Shown here in pieces: positions 56,495 through 64,000 of a stretch of DNA of 64,000 bases. Numbering within the stretch: position 1 is the first letter of the stretch; each line of letters opens with the position of its first letter. The notes beneath the pieces were generated by a model. It saw nothing but the letters and a program-made list of their open reading frames with translations. It was not told the origin of the DNA and did no database searches. A program made the translations under genes and the position numbers. Origin of the DNA: Gerris lacustris (lineage: Eukaryota; Arthropoda; Insecta; Hemiptera; Gerridae); contig OX578276.1 of NCBI GenBank assembly GCA_951217055.1, positions 114,374,313 through 114,438,312 of the forward strand. Reading direction: 5' to 3'.

Positions 56495-57742
56495 TAAAAA
56501 TATGATGGACCAATTGATGCCTAACAGAGGAAGAACATCGCAAATGATTTTTAAGAAATATGGAATTTTCCAGCTTTGGATGGAAAATACGATACTGTCC
56601 AGGCTCTTCCAAACACCAAGTCATTATTCCATAAATACAAAAAAAAAAATAATAATAATAACGTTCTCAGTAGTCTTACTGGCTCTTGTAGATGGTCAAT
56701 ACAGTTTTATTGCTATCGAAGTAGTGCATACAGGAAAAAAACGTGTGGCGGTGGTGTCGCGGGACACCCGGTAGGATCAAAGTTTCTTACGCTTTTCATT
56801 GAATATAAATTATTAAATCACAGTACTATGTATACGATGCTAACTACTTATACATGGTGAAGTTAAAAAAGAGACAACATTAAAAGTGACTAACTATTTA
56901 GCGGAGTTAGCGGCAAAACTATAAGAAAATATTTTTTTTTTATCAATGAAGAGCAAGTGTCCTGCAATAAGTATGTATTGAATATTGAGAAAAAAAATTA
57001 ATCATGATGAGTTGATCGTTAAGGAGGATGGTCGTAGTAGGTAAGGAACAGTCCTATTCCGGCCTATACTCAATTTAAAATATTATAAAACATAATATCA
57101 CTTCCCTACCCAAAACCTACTGCTTGTATCAGGTTAAAATGTTTCATGCCTGTTTCAATTCAAAGTGTATGGAATTTTTTAAAAAACGTTACGTTATAAC
57201 GTTAGATATCAGTAGAAACATTGTTAAAAAAGTTGTTTGACTCATTGGATTAATGAAGTTAACATTTTTTCCCGTCCTAGAATTCCAATTTTACATTTTA
57301 ATAGTTTACGTTTATGCGAGTGTTGCACGCAAGCACATAGGCGATTAACGTTGTCCAAAGACTCGTCCTGGGCATTGGTAAAATGAACATGTGTACCTAC
57401 CAAATTTCAACAAACTTCGGTCAGCTTTTACTCAAGTTATCGTCATTGGAAGATTTTGTGACGGTCTATTTTTTTCTGATTCACTCCCAGGCGCTGAACG
57501 TGGCATAAAGAGCTTTGTTCCAAAACTGTGATGGGGGAATTTTTGCCAATTCAAATTCAGGAAATGTACTTCTACAAGGCTTTTTGAATATACCAGCAAA
57601 TTCTACCTTTCCCAACACGGGCATTCACGTTCCATACCTTATTGTTGCGGACAAGACATTTCCTCATAAAAACGACCTTTATGAGACCTTAATAAATATA
57701 AATCGGATGATCGTAAGCGTAACTTCAACTATTTATTGGTGA
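56495..57742 (+). pseudogene. Harbinger transposase, split by a repeat insertion
   Basis: First part (56502-56774): [19 protein letters not shown], then VVLLALVDGQYSFIAIEVV. The stretch with the NCVGA residues is deleted and LDGKYDT survives in another frame. Second part (57515-57742): DGGIFANSNSGN and VPYLIVADKTFPHKN, where the second catalytic Asp (VAD.TFP) is expected. About 600 bp of family B separates them. The final catalytic Glu region is not recognised. Inactive. Confidence 0.75.
56930..57510 (+). repeat. Dispersed repeat family B, copy 5, inside a transposase
   Basis: ATCATGATGAGTTGATCG through TTTCCCGTCCTAGAATTCC to CTTTTACTCAAGTTATCGTC and the CTGATTCACTCCCAGGCGC end shared (inverted) with 27645-28390. 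The transposase frame resumes at about 57512, so the family has a definite right end here. Confidence 0.7.
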
Positions 57743-58512
57743 TGTCCTGCGAGGAGAACACCAGAAAACGTAAATTACATAATTATGGCCACTTGCATAC
57801 ACCATACTTTTATTTTTAAAAATGCGATAGCAATATGTACTCATAATTAGGTTATTCGGCGATTGGATTTGATCAGTGGGGATCACGGACTAAAAATTAT
57901 TACATTTGCAAGGAATGCATTTCGTGCAAGAGACCTGGTCTCTCTCTTGGTTATCAAATCCCTTCATATATGAAAATTTTTGCTATAATTAACGTAATTG
58001 AATATTACACAAAAAAGGAGAAATATATAGGCAAAGTCGTGTATATTTCTCTATGAGTAAAATACTCATTGCCTAAACAATTTTTTACATTTCTATTCCT
58101 ATTTTACTACAGATAGCATTTGTGAACTCTGTGTCCATGAATTTTGCATGCATGAGATCAAACACACGGGATAGTTGATCACTAACACTATTAATTTTTT
58201 GTCATTCGCGTCATGAACAAAACAATACCAAAAACTATAATTTCTTTTTGTTAAAATTTTTTTATTTTATTTTATAATTATTTTTTATTTTTTTCACTTT
58301 AGAAAAATATCGTCCACATAAAATAACAGAAATTTCACTGTATAGTGTCGGCGACAGTATTTTTTTCACTGTCACTGACACGTGTCGGGTGAATGTAAAC
58401 AACACCCTTCAAATCCCTAAAAGAATATTTTAAATTCGTCTGTGTGATCACGGGCCGGTCACGGCACTGTGCCGTCACTGTCACTGTCACTGATGTGTGT
58501 AAATGGACCTGT

Positions 58513-58593
58513 GTGACATGACAATACAAAAGAGTTTAAATATTTAATATTGTTCTAACCAAAGTTCCAGGTTTAAATGTTATTAAGAACGTT
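58513..58593. repeat. 81-bp direct duplication, right copy
   Basis: See 54496-54576. Here the LINE ORF1 frame continues without interruption into 58594-59075. Confidence 0.85.
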
Positions 58594-59075
58594 AAAAGCA
58601 TTTCGGTGGTCCCTTCTTCCTTAGTAGACTTGACCTGTTTCACATGCTGTGGTTCTATGTTATGTTTTTCGACTAGATCATTTTTATTTCATCTGGTGTT
58701 GTAGTACATGGTAGGTGTACCTACTACGTATTTAGGGCCCATTTCGTATCTTGGAGTAAAGGTGAAGGATTCAACCCCTGATGATGTTAAATCATTTTTT
58801 AGAAATTCAAAATCCTCAATGTTCTGGGTGTAAATCAAGACTTTGTCATTTTTAGGTTTGAGTACAATTTCCCCTTAGTTAGTTTACTTTTTATATGCTG
58901 TACAAATTTTAAGTGAGACTGAAATTGTGTCAACATAATTATAGGAGGCAAAACAAATTTTTGTTTAGGCTGAGAGTTCGTTTTACTTGTCCCATTTACT
59001 GTCAGACCTTCACAATCCATCTCATTTTCAGAAGAGACTTCTGAATCTGAATTGCCCCGATTCCTTGTTTGTCAT
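58594..59075 (-). pseudogene. LINE ORF1 (gag) remnant, N-terminal part
   Basis: On the minus strand: an acidic Ser-rich start (NSDSEVSSENEMDCEG), then KFVLPPII, IYTQNIEDFEFLKNDLTSSG, and EIKNDLVEKHNIEP after a stop. This is the usual Jockey-type gag order (PPI, Y....EDF..L...L...G, ..EI...L...). Frame breaks make it non-functional. Confidence 0.7.
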
Positions 59076-59154
59076 ATAGACTGAGTCTAAGGGAATTAGT
59101 ATAAAAAAGTGTTTCTTACGTGAAGAGATTATATAGTTGACACATAAGGAACGA

Positions 59155-59178
59155 GGTACACGGATGAGTCCGTGTATC
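59155..59178. repeat. 10-bp hairpin next to the LINE 5' end
   Basis: GGTACACGGA-TGAG-TCCGTGTATC, one G-U pair. Its loop and right arm (GATGAGTCCGTG) coincide with part of a hammerhead ribozyme core, but key core residues are not conserved. Confidence 0.7.
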
Positions 59179-59444
59179 TAAAACAAAACAACTGAGGGAC
59201 AGACGAACGTCTTATCTCAACGCTTGTCGGAACAATGCTGATTTTTAACCCTAGAAAGCTAACCTGGAGTCAAAATGACTCCCATTTTTTTTTCAACCTC
59301 GAATGCACGGTGTCTGTAAAACACAGAACTCCCACATCTTAGCTATGCTATCTCCCACCCTTGAATGACCCTTCTACACTTCTATCAGTTTCACATTCAG
59401 ATTCTAAAGAGGACATATCGTTTAATGAGTCGTTTATATCACTT

Positions 59445-59790
59445 GTGGAATAAATGAAAACACTGCACTTGTAGAAAATAAGTTTATTGGTCTACCACAA
59501 TATTTTAATTTAAAACAAATCAGACCGGTTTCAGCCTCTTAAATACTAAATATAAAAGTTTATAAAAATAAAACAAATACAAAGTATGACGGCTATCTTC
59601 AGTGACTTATATTTCTAGACTGACAAGAAGGTAAGGTGGCAAGGGTTTAGGACATAAGGTAGGGTGGGGAAATTCGTGGAATTCATGGAATTCATGGAGA
59701 GTAGCGGGTGTGAAGGGTTTGCAATCGGATTAAGAGCTAGGGCAAACCAAGCTCAAGGTCTGGGTGTGAGAAGGAGGTATGTACTAAGAA
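59445..59790 (-). repeat. Unclassified repeat nested in piggyBac
   Basis: Contains, on the minus strand, CTGAAGATAGCCGTC and, further on, GGCTGAAACCGGTC: the two outer blocks of the CTGAAGAT...GAAAC motif with a long insert between. Less AT-rich than the rest of the element. Confidence 0.45.
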
Positions 59791-60150
59791 ATTACAGGCA
59801 TGAAAAATTATTACACTTAGTTATACAAGTTACTAGGATCTAAGAAATATATCTAAGACATATCGTTTGTTTTTCTGCAGTCACGGAGTCATTTTGACTC
59901 CTGTTTAGTCTTACACGTAAATATTTTGTAGGTCATTTTGACGCAGAATAGTATTTTTTAGAATAGTATGTCGTGTTTTTGTTTATTTTGGCATTTTAAA
60001 TCTTATAAATTATATATTATATAACTTTTAATTCAATATAATTATTTTAAATTAAAGGTAATATAATTGTAATTTATTAATTTATAAGTATAAATTGTTA
60101 TATTTTTTTTGTCGTTATATAAGTTAATAGAATATGAATATAGTCAAATA

Positions 60151-60400
60151 ATGGAGAAAAAATACAATGATCTAAACGACATTTATCACTTGATGAAGGA
60201 AATGACCGATTCAGATACCGATTATGAAAAAGAGCGGATTCGACAATAATGGTGACGGTTGTGATTTGGACCCTGATTTGAAAATAGAAAATGCCTTTTT
60301 TGATCCCATCAGTGATGATGAGGAAAATGATAAATTAATTGAAACAATTTACGAAATAGAAAAACCAAAGGAAAGGAAAGAAAAAAGTTTCATAAAATAA
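60151..60400 (+). pseudogene. piggyBac transposase N-terminal remnant
   Basis: The ATG at 60151 opens MEKKYNDLNDIYHLMKEMTD; after a frameshift near 60235 it continues in another frame with acidic DPISDDEENDKLIETIYE. An acidic Asp/Glu-rich N-terminus is typical of piggyBac transposases. The catalytic DDD domain is missing; about 60505-60590 may preserve a short Cys-containing C-terminal piece (KAPKCPSTST). Confidence 0.6.
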
Positions 60401-60669
60401 AAGTAAATAAACCACTCCGGTAGATAACAATACCGGATATGTAATAGTAGTCCAGATTGAAAAACCGGAATTAAAAGGAAAAAATTGTTTTTTTATGGGA
60501 AACAAAGCACCCAAGTGTCCCTTCAACTAGCACTAAAACGTGTAAAAAAAATATTGTACATATTAGGCCTTTATATTTTAATAAAACTAGGTATAATAGA
60601 TTTGGGAGTCAATATGACTCAAGGTTAGTCTTAAGAGGTTAAAAAATATGGTTAGCGTTCTAGGGTTAA

Positions 60670-61586
60670 GTTTTATAGGTATAATGTAAGTGTAAGGGAT
60701 TAGTAATAATTACATTTGTAAGTTAATTACATTTCACACTTAATAATATTAATTTTGTACCAGTGATTTTATAATTATAAACCTAACATTTATTCAGTAA
60801 GAAGATTATAATATATTGACATGTAATAAACTATTAATATTTAATCTTATCCATCTTACAGCTTGATTGGTAACTCTATTAACTTTGTTTAGCTGTTTTT
60901 TTTATTTGATATTCAAATCCCCTGATTCCTATGCACAATAATTTATTTATAATACTGACATGCTTCAAAGACGTTAAGAGTTGTCTTAAAAAAAAAGTTA
61001 ACCTGGTCAATCACAAATATATATTATAGGAAAACTGAAGATAGATTCTGCAGGTAGAATATAGTGATGTAACACTGGGTATTCTAGATACATGAAGCTT
61101 AAAACATTGAGTAATATGACATAAACTGAATAAAAATTAAAGCCTACTTGTCATCGCAGAGTATAAAAATATAAATAGCACCCACTTTAACATATTTTTA
61201 TTTTTTCTCTTTCCAATCAGGAAGTTACAGCTAAGTGATAATGTACTTTTATAAGTGGTTTGAAAATCAAGACGATTTGGTTTTCTAACTAAAAGTTAAC
61301 GGTTATCCCATAACAGATTGAGAATCATATCTTGTTAGGTTCACTACTAAAGATAAATAGTCGAATCATAAGCGAACACTTCCTACATCGTCTAGCTTAT
61401 TGTCACACCGGCCGTTTTACTTATTGCGTGTGATAGCAGGAGCGGCCCGCCCTGTCCTCAGTATCAAAATACCCGGATATATGTCTCCGAGTCCTTGGAC
61501 AGTGTCGAAATGAGACGTGAAGACAACGCAGCCCCTTGATTCAACTTTGTCCGCCGCTCTAGAAAGTCGGTCCAACATCTATTGTC
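60670..61586. other. AT-rich DNA, then a GC-richer patch at the gap edge
   Basis: No gene recognised. 61400-61586 is less AT-rich than anything nearby (GGAGCGGCCCGCCCTGTCC) but has no long frame. Confidence 0.4.
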
Positions 61587-61786
61587 NNNNNNNNNNNNNN
61601 NNNNNNNNNNNNNNNNNNNNNNNNNNNNNNNNNNNNNNNNNNNNNNNNNNNNNNNNNNNNNNNNNNNNNNNNNNNNNNNNNNNNNNNNNNNNNNNNNNNN
61701 NNNNNNNNNNNNNNNNNNNNNNNNNNNNNNNNNNNNNNNNNNNNNNNNNNNNNNNNNNNNNNNNNNNNNNNNNNNNNNNNNNNNNN
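61587..61786. other. Assembly gap, 200 N
   Basis: Exactly 200 unknown bases; a round number usually denotes a placeholder of unknown true length. ORFs drawn across it are artefacts. Confidence 0.99.
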
Positions 61787-62113
61787 ACCGGCATCCCGTC
61801 TATGTTACTAATGAGTTCAACTAGTGCACTTGTTATACTACTCTACATCTTATCTTGTTGTGAGCTTCATCAATCACCAACTATTTTTTAATTTCTTAGT
61901 AAAACTTAATGATTTTTTACTTCGAAATCATACAAAGTTCAAAGACTTTAATACTTAGTATTTTGTTTTATTATTCGTGCCAGAGCTACTAGTGGAATTT
62001 TTTATACTCATAGTGTCGACAATCGGTGTGCCAACTTCTCGGCGACCTTGTCACGCTAACATGTAGAATTTTTTTATGAATATGATTAGGGGAAATTTTA
62101 TTTATTTAATTTT
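61787..62113. other. Non-coding stretch after the gap
   Basis: Nothing recognised. Confidence 0.4.
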
Positions 62114-62681
62114 GCATCCGTGCTTACCGAAGGTAACGAAAGACTTAAAAAAAGTCTAAGACAGATATCCGTTTCAGACATCAGGGTAAATGTTTGGTTC
62201 CGTGTCTATCCCTCTGTCGCTCAATTTTTGCGAACCAATATACCTTAAAACCAACGAACCAACATATCTTAGAGACTGCTGGTGGCAATTTTAATGAAAT
62301 TTGGATGGTAGGTCCTAATTAGCCCATTGTTGGTTCCATATAAGTTTCAACCTTCTCCGCCCATTTTTATATCTTCTACATGCGCACAAACATACATTTA
62401 GTTACACCTATACTTTCAAAAGTGCTCATCTGATTTTTATGAAATTTGGATGGTTTGTCAAAATTAGCCTGCAGATAGCCCCAGATTAATTTAACCGTCC
62501 GCGCTCTTTAAATATTGCTAAATCGATACTTCAAGTCATGTAAAAAATCAAAACAATTTTGGCAGTTTAAACAATTCGAGGGCAAAATTAAAAAAAATTG
62601 ACAATAATGAGCTGTAAGAGCATAAAATTATTAAAGTATACGAAATGGATGCGAGGAAGCTATGTGCCACACTATTGGCAG
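62114..62681 (+). repeat. Dispersed repeat family A, longest copy
   Basis: From GTGCTTACCGAAGGTAACG to GCTATGTGCCACACTATTGG, CAGA, about 568 bp, with all internal landmarks (GTTTCAGACATCAGGG, CTGTCGCTCAATTTTTGCG, CCATTGTTGGTTCCATATAA). Good reference copy for the family. Confidence 0.75.
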
Positions 62682-63384
62682 AATGTATTTTTTTTTATTG
62701 TTTTATCATTTTTGAAAAATTATATTGATAAGTGAAATATTTTTGTTAATTAACACAAATTTTGCATAAAAAATACCATTTATTTGTCACATTCCTTTTT
62801 AATGTTAAAAATGTGTATATTTTTTTTCCTTGCCTATTCATCTACATCTCTGCCTTTTAATATATTTATGTGTGTGTATTTTGTCATGGCAATTATTGTA
62901 TGTCTTAATTTTAATACTATGAAAAGATACTTTTTTTTCTTTTCTGACTCTTAAGTGGAATAATAATGTGATCTTTATTCTAATTGGTCCATATTAATGG
63001 GAAATCTTTTTATATCAATCAGAACACTACCTTCACAGCATTTTCCCTCACTGTCTACAGGCAAATTATAGGAGCATAATTTCAAATTCAAAATAGCTTA
63101 CTATAAAAACGGTAGTGATTATAGTATACATAAATATTATGATAAGTGCATTGTATAAATAATCAGAAAGAAATATAACACAAAGAATGCCACAAGTAAC
63201 ATTACACTCCCGTCAAAAGTAAGAGAGGGAAATAATATCACTGTATAGCATTGTTCATATAACTGCATACAATAGCAAAATTCACTAGTGAGTTCAACCA
63301 GTTCTGGTTTATAACATCTTCATCTAATCTGTTTGGTATAATAATAACTAAATAATGTGGAATTAATTTTCAACCATGATGTAG
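62682..63384. other. AT-rich non-coding stretch
   Basis: Nothing recognised. Confidence 0.4.
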
Positions 63385-63835
63385 GTAAATTATTTTATCT
63401 ACGATTGATACGAAATTTAAACATTATATCTCTGTTTAGATGTGTAGAAAGTAATTCTTTTCGTAGCTGTATTCACCTTAACGTAAGATTAGCGAGTTTG
63501 TTTATATTTAACAAAACTAATGTTTGTTTAACTAAAGTAACTGTTTATATCAAGTTTTTAGTGAAAAACAATGAATGATTTAAGTTATTATGACGAAAAT
63601 GAGGAGAATAATACGCCTCTCAAAATTATTAATTCGGCACAAAATTCAACTAATGAATTAATGTCATCTTTATCAAAAGGGAAATACGAACTTATATACA
63701 GGAAGTTTATTAAATATGTATTTCTGTGTTTATTATTAAAATCAATAATCGTAGATAACTCGTGTGGAAACTCCACACTCGCATGCAGAATGCTAGTTTC
63801 CGCACTAGACGCATAATGTAATACCTAAAGTAGGA
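63385..63835 (+). repeat. Dispersed repeat family D, copy 2 (intact short ORF)
   Basis: Aligned to 36605-37200; here the ORF at 63571-63816 is open. Confidence 0.65.
63571..63816 (+). CDS. Short ORF of repeat family D, possible recombinase/transposase N-terminus
   Basis: 81 codons from ATG: an acidic start (YYDENEENNTP), then LMSSLSKGKYELIYRKFIKY, then a hydrophobic run (VFLCLLLKSIIV). The phrase with Leu-X-Lys-Tyr..Tyr-X-Lys-Phe recalls the core-binding start of Crypton-type tyrosine recombinases, in which a short acidic leader precedes S..RYE..Y..F. That is a weak resemblance, not an identification. The same ORF is broken in copy 1. It may also be the first exon of such a gene; no splice donor is clear. 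Confidence 0.35.
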   Translation: MNDLSYYDENEENNTPLKIINSAQNSTNELMSSLSKGKYELIYRKFIKYVFLCLLLKSIIVDNSCGNSTLACRMLVSALDA

Positions 63836-63866
63836 GGTTAAAATAACTTTATACTAGGTAATTACC

Positions 63867-64000
63867 AGAGTCCTTCAAAATGTAGCATTTATTTTTATGA
63901 AATGTGGCACTAAAAAATGTGGCAATATGGCACTTATTTTGGCCAAATGTGGCATTTATTTTAGCTAATGTGGCATTTATTTTTCAACTTTCCAACCCCC
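63867..64000. repeat. Short tandem repeat at the window edge
   Basis: About five variants of AATGTGGCATTTATTTT, with spacing from about 12 to 25 bases, between about 63880 and 63985, running towards the window end. The start CAGAGTCCTTCAAAATG could be a hAT-type terminus, but no partner is in view. Confidence 0.6.

Larger units (their letters stand above)
56286..58510 (+). mobile_element. PIF/Harbinger element, copy 2, 2225 bp
   Basis: Same ends as copy 1, head-to-tail and separated from it by only TAT (56283-56285). Holds both halves of a transposase (56495-56800 and 57512-57742), split by a family B repeat. Its right end joins GTGTGACATGAC, the start of the 81-bp duplicated flank. Confidence 0.85.
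50745..59075 (-). mobile_element. Decayed Jockey-type LINE, interrupted by nested insertions
   Basis: On the minus strand the pieces follow LINE order: gag-like ORF1 (59075 to about 53990, interrupted at 54580-58510), endonuclease (about 53965-53600 and 52900-52500), and reverse transcriptase (about 52400-50780). Removing the PIF/Harbinger pair and the A-tailed retroposon leaves about 3.5-4 kb, right for a Jockey-like element. Many stops and frameshifts: long dead. No 3' tail is seen; the sequence breaks off near 50745 next to another repeat. Confidence 0.85.
59249..60665 (+). mobile_element. piggyBac element, decayed, 1417 bp
   Basis: 16-bp terminal inverted repeats CCCTAGAAAGCTAACC and CCCTAGAACGCTAACC (one mismatch), each bounded by the TTAA target duplication (59245-59248, 60666-60669), both diagnostic of piggyBac. 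The palindrome GGAGTCAAAATGACTCC sits just inside the left end; GGAGTCATTTTGACTCC occurs at 59885-59901. Carries only pieces of a transposase plus an unrelated repeat at about 59445-59790. Confidence 0.9.

Noticed and set aside
61517..61891. ORFs drawn across the N gap
   Set aside because: Bases are unknown; continuity of frame is an artefact.

Overview
This is non-coding-rich, AT-rich eukaryotic DNA from an arthropod, most probably an insect. The transposon content points there: an intact Ty3/gypsy LTR retrotransposon, a decayed Jockey-type LINE, a LINE with RNase H, piggyBac, PIF/Harbinger and hAT relics, and a tRNA-derived SINE. A hemimetabolous insect with a large genome (for example a hemipteran) is plausible but not shown. 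There are no bacterial operons, no CRISPR array and no rRNA. One 200-base assembly gap lies at 61587-61786.

Layout. 1-22.4 kb: dispersed non-autonomous repeats. They include a 379-bp element with terminal direct repeats and an internal tRNA-like sequence at the left edge, foldback/TIR elements, several copies of two repeat families here called A and B, and a 5'-truncated LINE at 15.4-16.8 kb. 22.43-27.30 kb: a complete, apparently young Ty3/gypsy element with 135-bp LTRs, a tRNA-Leu-type primer site, gag, and a pol frame entered through a textbook -1 frameshift site. 27.4-38.4 kb: a large foldback element, hAT-type MITEs, a TIR element carrying three tandem 285-bp units with G-tracts, and unexplained AT-rich DNA. 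38.4-44.9 kb: the only convincing host gene, the last two exons of a minus-strand gene separated by a 6.1-kb intron filled with repeats. 44.9-50.4 kb: repeats and AT-rich DNA. 50.7-59.1 kb: a decayed Jockey-type LINE on the minus strand, broken by an A-tailed retroposon and by two tandem PIF/Harbinger elements, which themselves carry further insertions. 59.2-60.7 kb: a piggyBac element with TTAA target duplications. 60.7-64.0 kb: gap, more family repeats, and a short ORF repeated elsewhere in the window.

The two host exons fit together exactly: GT donor, AG acceptor, matching phase, and an AATAAA signal 57 nt past the stop. They encode a basic, Cys/Pro-rich C-terminus of 109 residues that I cannot name; upstream exons were not found. 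The Ty3 element is the only transposon that looks capable of making its own proteins. Most of the rest is nested, decayed insertion history. The most interesting structural signals are the frameshift site with a possible pseudoknot, the tRNA-containing element with terminal direct repeats, terminal hairpins that keep pairing while their sequence changes, and a recurrent CTGAAGAT-hairpin-GAAAC motif.
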